DNA from: Nannocystis pusilla
GTDB taxonomy: Bacteria; Myxococcota_A; Polyangia; Nannocystales; Nannocystaceae
Assembly (NCBI RefSeq): GCF_026626665.1
Contig: NZ_JAPNKE010000002.1
Span: 1,015,001 to 1,079,000 of the forward strand
DNA: 64,000 nucleotides
Direction of reading: 5' to 3'
Below the pieces are notes generated by a model, which worked only from the letters and a program-made list of their open reading frames with translations, made no database searches and had not been told where the DNA came from. The stretch's first letter is position 1. Each line of letters opens with the position of its first letter. Position numbers and translations under genes: made by a program. Positions 11,191 through 19,911 of this stretch are shown here, in pieces.

Positions 11191-11592
11191 ATGCGAACTG
11201 CATCGATTACCGCAACGCTCCTGGCATTGCTGCTCGTCCCCTTCGTCGCCGCGCCGCGCGCCGATGCGGCCGAAGATGCCGCGCGGGCGCCGAGCACGGC
11301 GCCGTCGGTCTCGAAGCGTGAACGCGAGCGGGAGCACGACGGCGGCGTGGTGAAGGCGTCGCGCTGCATGGCGGCCTGCCACAACCGCGGGACCGGCCGC
11401 GACGCCTGCTTGCAGTCGTGCGCGCGACGGATCGAGCGCGTCGTCAACGCGCCCGCGCCGGCGACGCTCGAGCAGCTGTCGGCCTGCCTCGACGACTGCT
11501 ACACGGACACCACCCTGCGCAAGACCGACCGCGAGACCTGCAAGCTGACCTGCGAGCAGATCGCGTCGCTGTCCGGCCCCGGCAAGCGCTGA
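11191..11592 (+). CDS. Small secreted protein with two twin-CX3C hairpins
   Basis: 133 residues with a clean signal peptide (TLLALLLVPFVAAPRADA, then AE). The mature part has a charged stretch (SKREREREHDGG) and eight Cys arranged as CMAAC-x9-CLQSC and CLDDC-x14-CKLTC. That is two twin-CX3C units, the pattern of helical hairpins held by two disulfides each. I recognise no family. In a periplasmic setting it could be a structural or metal-binding hairpin protein. The ATG at 11191 sits six bases after a TACCCC box, so no ribosome site is expected. The gene ends only three bases before the stop of the convergent FAH gene. Confidence 0.7.
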   Translation: MRTASITATLLALLLVPFVAAPRADAAEDAARAPSTAPSVSKREREREHDGGVVKASRCMAACHNRGTGRDACLQSCARRIERVVNAPAPATLEQLSACLDDCYTDTTLRKTDRETCKLTCEQIASLSGPGKR

Positions 11593-11595
11593 GGC

Positions 11596-12450
11596 TCAGG
11601 TGAACGGCGTGACCAGAGGGGCCAGCTCGAAGCCGTCGAGGGCGACCTGCGCCGAGTCGCCCGGCTGCAGCGCCGCGACCCCCTCGGGCGTGCCGGTGAA
11701 GATCAGGTCGCCGGGCATCAGCGTCATACAGGCGCTGATGTAGGCGAACAGATACGGGACGTCGAACACCATGTCGGCGAGCGGGGCGGATTGTTTCGCC
11801 TGTCCGTTGAGCCAGCCGCGGATCCGGGCGCCTGCCGGCGGGGCGAAGCCCGGCGGGGTGAGGCGGATCCAGCTGGCGAGCGGGCCGAAGCCGTCGAAGC
11901 CCTTGGCGCGGGTCCACTGCTTGTCGCGCTTCTGCAGGTCGCGGTTCGAGACGTCGTTGCCGACGGCGTAGCCGGCGACGTGCTCGAAGGCCCGCTCGGC
12001 GGCGACGTGGCTGGCCTTGCGGCCGACGACCACGACCAACTCGCTCTCCATGTCGATGCGCTCGTAGCCGCGGGGCAGCGCCACCGCCTGGCCCGACGGG
12101 ACGATGCAGCTCGGCGGCTTGAAGAACAGCAGCGGCTCGGTGGGGACCTCGTTGCCGAGCTCGGCCGCGTGGGCGCGGAAGTTGCGGCCGACGCAGATCA
12201 CCTTGCTGGGGCGCACCGGCGCGAGCAGCCCCAGCGCGGCCACCGACGTCTTCGCGCCCGCGGTCGCCGCCTTTGCGCGCTGCCACGGGTCGCCGTCGTC
12301 GTCGGCGAACGGATCGTCGATCTCCTCGGCGATGTCGTCCGGGCCGGGCGCAGCGCCGCGCGTCCGCACTCGCACCGTCCGCGCACCTGCCGCTCCGGAC
12401 GCCCGGGCGCGCCCGAGCCACAGCACCTCGTCGTTGCCTCCGCTGGTCAT
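11596..12450 (-). CDS. Fumarylacetoacetate hydrolase family enzyme
   Basis: 284 residues. The C-terminal ~200 carry the FAH-fold motifs: VICVGRNFRAHAAELG, the metal site region IDMESELVVVVG, AVGNDVSNRDLQ, KGFDGFGPLASWI and LIFTGTPEGVAAL. Members cleave or decarboxylate beta-diketo acids or act as oxaloacetate decarboxylases (FAHD1). The N-terminal ~85 residues are acidic and less conserved. The start at 12450 was chosen as the first ATG giving a complete domain; further upstream the frame has no features. It is divergent from the YbhN-like gene, with about 100 bases between the two starts. Confidence 0.85.
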   Translation of the reverse strand: MTSGGNDEVLWLGRARASGAAGARTVRVRTRGAAPGPDDIAEEIDDPFADDDGDPWQRAKAATAGAKTSVAALGLLAPVRPSKVICVGRNFRAHAAELGNEVPTEPLLFFKPPSCIVPSGQAVALPRGYERIDMESELVVVVGRKASHVAAERAFEHVAGYAVGNDVSNRDLQKRDKQWTRAKGFDGFGPLASWIRLTPPGFAPPAGARIRGWLNGQAKQSAPLADMVFDVPYLFAYISACMTLMPGDLIFTGTPEGVAALQPGDSAQVALDGFELAPLVTPFT

Positions 12451-12511
12451 CGCCGCGATGCTGCCCGCCTCGCCGCCCGCGCGCAAGTCGGCGCCCGCCG
12501 CTCGCCCGGTC

Positions 12512-12547
12512 TTGTCTCGCCCGCCGGGGCCGCTATCCTCGCCGCCC
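12512..12547 (+). promoter_or_regulatory. Promoter of the leader peptide and YbhN-like gene
   Basis: TTGTCT (12512-12517), 16-bp spacer, TATCCT (12534-12539), then eight bases to an ATG at 12548. This is the best-looking -35/-10 pair in the window outside rRNA and puts the RNA start at the leader ATG. Confidence 0.65.
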
Positions 12548-12577
12548 ATGCCCAAGCGCCCCCCGGAGCTCGCGTGA
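12548..12577 (+). CDS. Nine-residue leader peptide overlapping the next start
   Basis: ATG at 12548 reads MPKRPPELA and stops with TGA at 12575-12577. The GTG of the next gene (12574) overlaps that stop as GTGA, and its ribosome site (cggag) lies inside the leader. The ATG lies eight bases after a TATCCT box. I infer a translated leader on a leaderless RNA that couples translation to the following gene. Ribosome profiling would settle it. Confidence 0.4.
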   Translation: MPKRPPELA

Positions 12578-13590
12578 GCCGCTTCGTCCGCCGCGCCCTC
12601 GTCGGCGTCGCGCTCGGCGTGCTGGTCTACGCGGCGGCGGTGCTGTGGGTGGACGCCGGACGTGTCCAAGAGGCCATGTCCGATTATACATGGTCGATGG
12701 TGCTGGCGGCGCTCGGGCTGTCGAGCGTCAACTACCTGCTGCGGTTCTTGAAGTGGGAGCTGTGCCTGGGCTGGCTCGGGGTCCGCGACGCCGGGCCGGG
12801 TGCGGCGCCGGAGCTGACCTACGGCCGCTCGCTGCTCGTCTACCTCGCCGGCCTCAGCATGTCGGTGACGCCGGGCAAGATCGGCGAGGTGCTGCGCAGC
12901 TACTTGCTGCGCGAGACCGACGGCGTGCCGTTCACCCGCACCGCGCCGGTGGTGGTCGCCGATCGTCTCACCGACCTGGTGGCGCTGGTGGTGCTCAGCC
13001 TGGTCGGCATCGCCGAGCACCGCGAGTACCTGCCGGTCGCGCTCGTCACGCTCGCGCTGGTGGTCGCCGGCGTGGTGGTGCTCGGCAGCCCGCGGCTGTG
13101 TCGCGGGCTGCTCGCGCTGCTCGGCCGGCTGCCGAAGCTGCGCGGCCTGGTCGCGCGCGCCGAGGGTCTCGTCGACAGCAGCGCGGCGGTGCTGCGCCTG
13201 CGATCGCTGGCGGTCCTGAGCGTGATCAGCGTGGCCGGGTGGGGGCTCGAGTGCGTCGGTTACTGGCTGATCCTGCACGGCTTCCTCGGGGTCGAGGCGA
13301 GCCTGGCTCTCTGCACCTTCTTGTGGGCGACGACGACGCTGATCGGCGCGCTGAGCTTCTTGCCGGGCGGGCTCGGCGCGACGGAGGGCTCGCTGGCCGT
13401 GTTGGTGGCGCGGCTGGCCCACGGGGTGACGCAGCCGATCGCGCTGGCGTCGACGATCCTCATCCGCGCCTGCACCCTGTGGTACGGCGAGGTGGTCGGC
13501 GGGGCGGCGCTGGCGGTGTTGATCCGCCGCAACGCGAGCCGGCAGCCGGCGTGCGACGAGCCGACCGCCGCCGAGTCGCCGACGGCGTGA
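12574..13590 (+). CDS. YbhN/UPF0104-type (lysylphosphatidylglycerol synthase TM region) membrane protein
   Basis: 338 residues, about eight membrane segments. Recognisable parts are NYLLRFLKWELCLGWLG, SMSVTPGKIGEVLRSYLL and SFLPGGLGATEGSLAVL, which are the conserved loops of this superfamily. Members include the flippase-like region of MprF and YbhN; here there is no C-terminal aminoacyl-transferase domain, so lipid handling rather than lipid lysylation is likely. The start is GTG 12574 with cggag five bases upstream. In the N-terminal part a hairpin-repeat half pair (12662-12682) is read in frame as GRVQEAMSD. Confidence 0.8.
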   Translation: MSRFVRRALVGVALGVLVYAAAVLWVDAGRVQEAMSDYTWSMVLAALGLSSVNYLLRFLKWELCLGWLGVRDAGPGAAPELTYGRSLLVYLAGLSMSVTPGKIGEVLRSYLLRETDGVPFTRTAPVVVADRLTDLVALVVLSLVGIAEHREYLPVALVTLALVVAGVVVLGSPRLCRGLLALLGRLPKLRGLVARAEGLVDSSAAVLRLRSLAVLSVISVAGWGLECVGYWLILHGFLGVEASLALCTFLWATTTLIGALSFLPGGLGATEGSLAVLVARLAHGVTQPIALASTILIRACTLWYGEVVGGAALAVLIRRNASRQPACDEPTAAESPTA

Positions 13591-13965
13591 GCGACGACCT
13601 CGAGGAGCCGACGACGGCGCCTCGTTCGCCGCGCCGAGAGCGGGCCGCGCCGCGGTCGTGCCGGGAGTCCTCGTCGGCCGATCGGCGACGTCGATCCGGA
13701 TCGGATCACGTCGTCATTCGCCGATCGCCATGATGTCGTCGTCGCTGCAGTGGCGGTCGCCGACCGACGCGGCGCGAGGCAGACGCTGTTCTCGACGGTG
13801 TTTGTGCGGTCCGCCGCGCGGCGCGCTCGCCTGCGCGCGTGTCTCCGCGGGTCCCCACGAGTACGCGGCCACATGCAGCGCGACGCACGAAACACAAGCC
13901 GGTCGCTGTCCCGGCGCCGCGCGCTTGCTCTCCGTTGGATCAAGCGGGTGTTCTAGGTTGTCGTC
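13591..13965. other. Intergenic region
   Basis: 375 bases with no gene I can support. The last 12 bases contain a TAGGTT box directly before the next start. Confidence 0.5.
13954..13965 (+). promoter_or_regulatory. -10 box with leaderless spacing
   Basis: TAGGTT at 13954-13959, then six bases (gtcgtc) to the ATG at 13966. No convincing -35 box. Confidence 0.4.
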
Positions 13966-14214
13966 ATGCAGATCGTCCTCGACAACTTCAACCTCACCGC
14001 CGCCGAACGCCTCCTCTGCGAGACCGCCCTGCACACCGCGGGCAGCATCGTCGAAGCAGCCAAGCTGCTCGGTATCACCCGGCACGCGCTCAAGCGGCGC
14101 ATCATCAAGCACAATATCCGCTGGATCCGCGACGCGGGCGCGCGCCCCGGCATCGGTGACACCTCGCCGCGTCAGTCCGCGAGCGTCGCCGGCGTCGCCG
14201 CGATGACCGCGTGA
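13966..14214 (+). CDS. Small Fis-type helix-turn-helix protein
   Basis: 82 residues. The stretch ERLLCETALHTAGSIVEAA followed by KLLGITRHALKRRIIKHNI is a Fis-type HTH like the C-terminal DNA-binding end of NtrC-type activators, here as a stand-alone protein with no AAA+ domain. I infer a DNA-binding protein of unknown target. No ribosome site is seen; the start is six bases after a TAGGTT box. The C-terminal 25 residues are low in structure. Confidence 0.7.
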   Translation: MQIVLDNFNLTAAERLLCETALHTAGSIVEAAKLLGITRHALKRRIIKHNIRWIRDAGARPGIGDTSPRQSASVAGVAAMTA

Positions 14215-14326
14215 ATGAGTCGAAGACCGGGGGCGGCTCCTCAACGCCCCTCGCGCGGCCCGCCGCTCCGGCGTCGGGCCGCTGGTCGTTCAAGCGCCGG
14301 GACGCGGCGCACCGCCTGCGCGTACG

Positions 14327-14388
14327 AGCATGTCCTGCAGAGCATGCCCGAAGAGCAATGTCCGAGGAGACATGCCCGATCGGGCAGG
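14327..14388. repeat. Hairpin-repeat array at the 3' end of the RCK gene
   Basis: Four degenerate half-units (gagcatgtcc, gagcatgccc, caatgtccg, gacatgccc) end in a perfect 14-bp palindrome tgcccgatcgggca. It lies about nine bases after the stop of the minus-strand RCK gene. Confidence 0.75.
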
Positions 14389-14396
14389 ATGAACGT

Positions 14397-14846
14397 TTAC
14401 GCCTTGAGCGCCTGGCCGAGCGCGGCTTGGGCCTCGGCGCCGCCGATCAGGCGCTTGCCGAAGGTGCGGCCCATCTCGTACTCGAGCTCGATGACCTGGG
14501 TGGCGCCGACGGCCTGGAGGATCCGCGACTCGCGGGCGGAGCGGGAGCGGGCGACGATGTCGCGCACGCCGACCTCCTTGAGGGCGGCGAGGGTGAGCAC
14601 GGTCGCCTCGAAGTTCTCGCCGATGGCGACGATGGCGGCGCGGCACTTCAGCGGGTCGATGGACAGCAGCGCCTGCGGGTCGGTGGCGTCGAGCTCGATC
14701 GCGTAGGCGACCTTCTGCTTGACGGCGTCGACCATGGCCATGTCGCGGTCGACGGCGATGACTTCGGCGCCCTGCTCGGCGAGCGATTCGGCCAGGGCGG
14801 CGCCGAAGCGCCCGAGGCCGATGATGAGGTAGCGGCTCTGTGCCAT
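14397..14846 (-). CDS. Potassium-uptake regulatory subunit, RCK-N domain only
   Basis: 149 residues: the NAD-binding signature YLIIGLGRFGAALAESL, then VIAVDRDMAMVDAV and further Rossmann strands, ending at about the point where RCK_N ends. KtrA/TrkA proteins normally add an RCK_C domain (about 220 residues in total); it is missing here. It should form the cytosolic ring that gates KtrB in response to nucleotides. It lies nine bases downstream of the first KtrB gene, so the pair is an operon. The missing RCK_C suggests regulation differs from the Bacillus Ktr model. Confidence 0.85.
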   Translation of the reverse strand: MAQSRYLIIGLGRFGAALAESLAEQGAEVIAVDRDMAMVDAVKQKVAYAIELDATDPQALLSIDPLKCRAAIVAIGENFEATVLTLAALKEVGVRDIVARSRSARESRILQAVGATQVIELEYEMGRTFGKRLIGGAEAQAALGQALKA

Positions 14847-14855
14847 GGCGACAGC

Positions 14856-16604
14856 TTACCCGACCGGGAGGTCCTCGCGGGCGAGGCGGTGGCGCGAGCG
14901 CGTGGCGGCCTGGTCGGCGACCGCGAGGGCGATCGTGAAGGGGCCGACGCGGCCGAGGAACATCGCGGCGGTGAGGAGCAGCTTGCCGGCGACCGAGAAG
15001 AAGCTGGTGATCCCGGTCGACAGGCCCACGGTGGCGAGCGCCGACACGGCCTCGAAGGCGACGTGGAGGAACGGCAGGTCCTCGGTGAGGCTGAGCAGGA
15101 GGACGAAGGCCATGAGCAGGCCGCTCATCATCACCAGGACGGCGGTGGCCTTGCGCACGACCTCGGGGGCGAGGGCGCGACCGCCGAGCTCCGGCTCGCG
15201 GCCGCGCAGCTCCGCGCGCAGGGTGGCGACGACGGTGGCGAAGGTGGTGGTCTTGATCCCGCCCGCGGTCGAGGCCGGGGCGCCGCCGATGAACATGAGT
15301 ACGCACAGCACCAGCAGCGTGGCGTCGCGCATGCCGCCGACGCCGACGGTGTCGAGCCCGCCGCTGCGGGTGTTGGCGGAGATGAACAGCGCCGACCACA
15401 GGCGGTGGAAGATCCCGTGCTCGCCCGCGGGCGAAAGCCCCGACCCGAACTCGAGCGCGAGCACGGCCGCGGTGCCGGCGACGATCAGCGCCAGGGTCGT
15501 CGACAGCACCACGCGGGTGGCCAGCGACAGCCGCGGCGGCGGCGGGGCGGCCTTTTTGACGAGGCGGACGAGGCGGCGCCAGCCGTGGCGCACGAGCTCG
15601 ACCATGACGGGGAAGCCGAGGCCGCCGAGCAGCATCAGGGTCATGACGACGACCTGGACGCCGAGATCGCCGACGAACGCGCCCATGCCCCCGGGGAACA
15701 GCGCGAAGCCGGCGTTGCAGAACGACGAGACCGCGTGGAACACGGCGGTCCACAGCGCCGGGGCGTCGCCGATCCGCGGATCGCCGACCAGCATGAGCCA
15801 CAGCAGGAAGGCGCCGATCGCCTCGACGACGAAGGTGCCGGCGAGGATGCCGACGACGATCTTGCGCAGGTCGGCGACGGTGCGGGCGTCGAGCATGGCG
15901 GCGTAGCGCAGCTGGCTCTGGAGCGAGCTGTTGTTGCTGAACGCGAGCGCGAGCGCGGCGATGGTCATGATGCCGATGCCGCCGAGCTGGACGCCGGTGA
16001 GGATGACGCCCTGGCCGAACAGGCTGTAGGTCGCGCCGAGGTCGTTGACCGCGAGGCCGGTGACGCACACCGCGCTGGCCATGGTGAACAGGGAGTCGAC
16101 GAAGGAGGTGTGGGCGGCGTCGGTCAGCGACACCGGCAAGGTCAGGAGCAGGCTGCCGAGCGAGATCAGCGCGGCGAAGCTGCCGATCAACATCATGGCT
16201 GGCCGCTGGGACATGTTCAATAAGACACGTCCGGTGCGCTCGGGGGCGATCACCAGGGCGCCGGCGAGGGCGGCCAGGGTGGTGAAGACGAGGTCGTAGG
16301 TCTCGGCGGCCGCCAGGCGACGCGCGCTCAGCGGCCCGTCGAAGGCGTCGCCGAGGATGAAGGCGCGGGCGACGAGGAAGCCGAGCAGCGCGAGGAAGAG
16401 GGTGACCTCGAACCACAGCACGCCGCCGACGTCGGCGGTCTTGCGCCGCGCGGCGATCATCTGCCGCACCTGCTCGGCGACCGCGAGGGTGACGATGCCC
16501 ATGCCGAGCACGACGAGGAGCCCCGTCCAGGGCGAGGCGACGGCGACGTCGAGCGCGACGGCGGCGACGGCGACGACGAGGACGATCAAGCTGCCGATCG
16601 ACAC
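14856..16604 (-). CDS. ktrB: KtrB/TrkH-type potassium channel subunit (paralogue 1)
   Basis: 582 residues with the four pore-loop regions of the SKT superfamily, seen as TMASAVCVTGL, SSFCNAGFALF, SANTRSGGLD and SALATVGLSTGI. The N-terminal ~130 residues add extra membrane segments before the KtrB core. GTG at 16602-16604 lies six bases after a TATAGT box (leaderless). A copy of the hairpin repeat (16208-16232) is read in frame just before the first core helix (RVLLNMSQRPAMM). It forms an operon with the RCK protein downstream and has a close paralogue upstream. Confidence 0.9.
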   Translation of the reverse strand: MSIGSLIVLVVAVAAVALDVAVASPWTGLLVVLGMGIVTLAVAEQVRQMIAARRKTADVGGVLWFEVTLFLALLGFLVARAFILGDAFDGPLSARRLAAAETYDLVFTTLAALAGALVIAPERTGRVLLNMSQRPAMMLIGSFAALISLGSLLLTLPVSLTDAAHTSFVDSLFTMASAVCVTGLAVNDLGATYSLFGQGVILTGVQLGGIGIMTIAALALAFSNNSSLQSQLRYAAMLDARTVADLRKIVVGILAGTFVVEAIGAFLLWLMLVGDPRIGDAPALWTAVFHAVSSFCNAGFALFPGGMGAFVGDLGVQVVVMTLMLLGGLGFPVMVELVRHGWRRLVRLVKKAAPPPPRLSLATRVVLSTTLALIVAGTAAVLALEFGSGLSPAGEHGIFHRLWSALFISANTRSGGLDTVGVGGMRDATLLVLCVLMFIGGAPASTAGGIKTTTFATVVATLRAELRGREPELGGRALAPEVVRKATAVLVMMSGLLMAFVLLLSLTEDLPFLHVAFEAVSALATVGLSTGITSFFSVAGKLLLTAAMFLGRVGPFTIALAVADQAATRSRHRLAREDLPVG

Positions 16605-16616
16605 CCGGTCACTATA
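16605..16616 (-). promoter_or_regulatory. TATAGT box with leaderless spacing
   Basis: On the minus strand TATAGT (16611-16616) is followed by six bases and the GTG start of paralogue 1. The other paralogue has the same arrangement. Confidence 0.55.
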
Positions 16617-16823
16617 TCGGCGTCCGCAGGCCCGCGCGCACGGGCTTCGACGACCCGCGAAGACGTGCGAAAATCAGTTCGCGGATGTGTGGAGAGCGCG
16701 CGTGGGCGTCCTCGTGACGGGTGAACCGGTGTGGGCTTGCTCGGGCGGTTCGCCGAGGAGGCGGCTCGCTCGGGGCGAGGGACGTGAAGAGCCCGAGGCG
16801 GGGACGCCTCGGCGAAGAGCTTG

Positions 16824-18575
16824 TCAGCCGACCGGGAGGTCCTCGCGGGCGAGGCGGTAGCGCGGCTGCGTCGCGGCGCTCTCGCCGACGGCGAGGGCGA
16901 TCGTGAAGGGCCCGACGCGGCCGAGGAACATCGCGCCGGTGACGATGAGCTTCCCGGCGACGGTCAGCGAGCCGGTGATGCCGGTCGACAGGCCGACGGT
17001 CGCCAGCGCCGAGATGGCCTCGAGCGAGAGCTTGAGGAACGGCTGATCCTCGGTGAGGGTCAGCAGGAGGATGATCGCCAAGGCGAGGCCGCTCATCATC
17101 ACGAGGACCGCGGTCGCCTTGCGCAGGACCTCGGGGGCGATCGCGCGGCCGCCGAGCTCGGGTTCGCGGCCGCGCAGCTCGGCGCGCAGGGCGGCGACGA
17201 CGGTGGCGAGGGTGGTGGTCTTGATGCCGCCGGCGGTCGAGGCCGGCGAACCGCCGATGAACATCAGGGCGCAGGTGACGAGGATCGTCGCGTCGCGCAG
17301 GACGCCCATGTCGTAGGAGTTGAAGCCGGCGGTGCGGGTGTTGACCGAGGCGAACAGGGCGGCCATGAAGCGGCGGCCGAAGCCCTGCTCGGAGGCGGGC
17401 ACCAGCGCGTTCGAGAACTCGAGCGCGTAGATGGCGACGGTGCCGCCGACGATCAGCGCGAGGGTCATCGACAGGACCACGCGGGTGGTCAGCGACAGCC
17501 GCGCGGGCGCGGGCGCCGAGGGCTTCACCAGGCGGACCAGGCGACGCCAGCCGTGGCGCACCAGCTCGACCATGACGGGGAAGCCGAGGCCGCCGAGGAT
17601 GATAAGGCCCATGATCACGGTCTGCAGCCCGAACTCGCCGGCGAACTGGGTGATGCTGCCGGGGAACAGCGAGAAGCCGGCGTTGCAGAAGGCGGAGATC
17701 GAGTGGAACACGGCCATCCAGACCGCGGAGTGCTCGCCGAGCCGCGGGTCGCCGACGAGCAGGGACCACAGCAGCAGCGCGCCGACGGCCTCGACGACGA
17801 AGGTGCCGGCGAGGATGCCGACGACGATCTTGCGCAGGTCGGCGACGGTGCGGGCGTCGAGCATGGCGGCGTAGCGCAGCTGGCTCTGGAGCGAGCTGTT
17901 GTTGCTGAACGCGAGCGCGAGCGCGGCGATGGTCATGATGCCGACGCCGCCGAGCTGGATGCCGGCGAGGATGACGCCCTGACCGAACGGGGTGTAGACG
18001 GTCGGCACGTCGTTGACGGTCAAGCCGGTGACGCACACCGCGCTGGCCATGGTGAACAGGGAGTCGACGAACGAGGTGTGGGCGGCCTCGGTCAGCGACA
18101 CCGGCAGGGTGAGGAGCAGGCTGCCCACCATGATCATCGCCGCGAAGCTGCCGATCAGCATCATGGCTGGCCGCTGAGACATGTTCAATAGGACATGTCC
18201 CGTGCGCTCGGGGGCGATCACGAGGCCGCCGGCGACCGCGGCGAGGGTGGCGAACACGAGGTCGTAGGTCTCGAGCGCCCGCAGCCCGCTGGCCTCGAGG
18301 GTGCCGCCGAACTGGCCGGTGAGCGCGAGGGTGCGCGCGAGCAGGAAGCCGAGCAGGGCCAGCAGCAGGGAGACCTCGAACCACAGCACGCCGTCCATGC
18401 CGGCGGCGGCCTTGCGGCGGGCGAAGATCATCTGCCGGACCTCCTCGGCGACCGCGAGGGTCACCGCGGCCATGCCGAACACGATGATGAGGCCGGTCCA
18501 CGGCGAGGCGACGGCGACGTCGAGGGCCACGACTCCGAGGGCGACGAGGAGGACGAGGACGCTGCCGATCGACAC
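16824..18575 (-). CDS. ktrB: KtrB/TrkH-type potassium channel subunit (paralogue 2)
   Basis: 583 residues, collinear with paralogue 1 along its whole length and with the same pore motifs (TMASAVCVTGL, SAFCNAGFSLF, VNTRTAGFN, SALATVGLSTGI). The second and third pore loops differ most, so ion choice or kinetics may differ. The start is the GTG at 18573-18575, which aligns with the start of paralogue 1 and lies six bases after TATAGT; an upstream ATG in frame would overlap the divergent lipoprotein. A hairpin-repeat copy (18177-18201) occupies the same codons as in paralogue 1, so it predates the duplication or was copied across. Confidence 0.9.
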   Translation of the reverse strand: MSIGSVLVLLVALGVVALDVAVASPWTGLIIVFGMAAVTLAVAEEVRQMIFARRKAAAGMDGVLWFEVSLLLALLGFLLARTLALTGQFGGTLEASGLRALETYDLVFATLAAVAGGLVIAPERTGHVLLNMSQRPAMMLIGSFAAMIMVGSLLLTLPVSLTEAAHTSFVDSLFTMASAVCVTGLTVNDVPTVYTPFGQGVILAGIQLGGVGIMTIAALALAFSNNSSLQSQLRYAAMLDARTVADLRKIVVGILAGTFVVEAVGALLLWSLLVGDPRLGEHSAVWMAVFHSISAFCNAGFSLFPGSITQFAGEFGLQTVIMGLIILGGLGFPVMVELVRHGWRRLVRLVKPSAPAPARLSLTTRVVLSMTLALIVGGTVAIYALEFSNALVPASEQGFGRRFMAALFASVNTRTAGFNSYDMGVLRDATILVTCALMFIGGSPASTAGGIKTTTLATVVAALRAELRGREPELGGRAIAPEVLRKATAVLVMMSGLALAIILLLTLTEDQPFLKLSLEAISALATVGLSTGITGSLTVAGKLIVTGAMFLGRVGPFTIALAVGESAATQPRYRLAREDLPVG

Positions 18576-18587
18576 CGCGCCACTATA
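18576..18587 (-). promoter_or_regulatory. TATAGT box with leaderless spacing
   Basis: On the minus strand TATAGT (18582-18587) precedes the GTG start of KtrB paralogue 2 by six bases. Confidence 0.55.
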
Positions 18588-18601
18588 CCCGCCGAGCCCG
18601 C

Positions 18602-18615
18602 TAGACTGGGGCCAC
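18602..18615 (+). promoter_or_regulatory. -10 box with leaderless spacing
   Basis: TAGACT at 18602-18607, eight bases, then ATG at 18616. It lies back to back with the KtrB paralogue 2 promoter, only 14 bases away. Confidence 0.45.
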
Positions 18616-19911
18616 ATGCGCGCTCGTCCCGCCCCCGGCGTCCTCCTCGTCCTCGCCCCGCTGCTCCCGCTGCTGCTCGCGCCCGTCGGCTGCGCGAGCT
18701 CGGTGTGCAGCAAGGTGCGGTCCGATCGCGAGGCGTTCACCCGCCGCGCCGTCGCTCCCGGACCTCACCTGGCGCTGGCCGTGCCGTACGCGACCCTGAG
18801 CCAGAGCGTGCAGCGCTCGTTGACCGGCCTGCCGCAAGTGCGGCTGCCGCTGCCCGACCTCGGTCCGGTCGATCTCGGCGCGCTGGCGGTGGCGATCCGC
18901 AGCGTCGCGTTCCGTCCGGCTCCGGCCGGGAGCGTGGGCGCGCGCGTGACCGTGGCCCTCACCAGTCAGGGCAAGCCGGTCACCGCGCTCGAGCTCGACG
19001 CCGTGGTCGCGCCGCGCCTCGACCCGCAGGCGGGCAGCGTGCGCCTGCGCCTCGGCGCGGCCGACCTGCGCGAGGTGAGGCCGAGCATGCCGCCGGCCGA
19101 GCGCAAGCGGTTCGCCGAGTTCCTGCTGTCGATCGTGCCCGGGGCCGCGCGCGCTGGTCGGCCGCGAGCAGGTCGAGGCGCTGGCCGAGACCTTCCTGCG
19201 CGAGCTGGTCGGCGGGCGCTGGCCGCAGATCCGCGACGGCCTGCTCCAAGGGACAGGTGACCTGGTCGACGTCGAGATCGACCTCGGCGACGTCCCGCTG
19301 ACGAAGATCGAGCTGAAGAGCGGGGCCGCCGATCTCGAGCTGTGGGCCCACGCGGCGCTGCCGGCCGCGGCCCTGTCCCCGGGGACAGCTCGCCCCGCGG
19401 GCAGCGACGCGCGCCTGGTCGGCCTGCGGATGTCCGGCGGCGTCGCGGCGGCGCTGGCCAACCGGGCCATGGCGAGCGGCCAGATCCCCGCCCGCTACAA
19501 CCGCGACGGCGCCCCCGACCCGCGCGGCGAGCTGGTGGCCGGCGTCGACTGGCGGGCCGGCGAGCGGCCGCTCAAGGTCCACGCGTGGAGCACCGAGGGC
19601 ACCTGCGCTCGCCTCAGCTTCGGCGGCACGCCGAAGGTCGCGGCCCGCGGCGGCGGGACCTGGCGGTGGACGTCGCCGACGGCACGCTCGAGGAGGTCAC
19701 GGGCTCGCTGCGGGTGCGCGCCGCGGTGTGGTTCTCCGGACTCGGCCGTCAGACCTTCGCGGTCAGCGAGTCGGTCGCCGACGCGATCGAGTTCGAGATC
19801 CTCGGCGTCGACTACCGGGCCCGCGTCGTCACGGCCGCGGTGTCGCGGGCCGAGCTCGAGTTCTCGCTCGCATTGGCGGAGGCCCCGCAGCCCGCGACAC
19901 CCCGTCGGTGA
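18616..19911 (+). CDS. Uncharacterised lipoprotein; two compensating frameshifts
   Basis: The N-terminus MRARPAPGVLLVLAPLL runs into a lipobox (LLAPVGC). About 430 residues follow that read as alternating beta strands (LALAVPYATLSQSVQRSL, VRLPLPDLGPVDLG, GARVTVALTSQG). I recognise no family. The coding frame moves by one base near 19145 and moves back near 19665; between them the reading REQVEALAETFLRELVG continues in the second frame, and after the second shift GTLEEVTGSLRVRAAV ends at 19911. Either two indels in the assembly or a genuinely broken gene. A perfect 16-bp hairpin repeat (ctgtccccggggacag, 19373-19388) lies inside. Confidence 0.55.
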
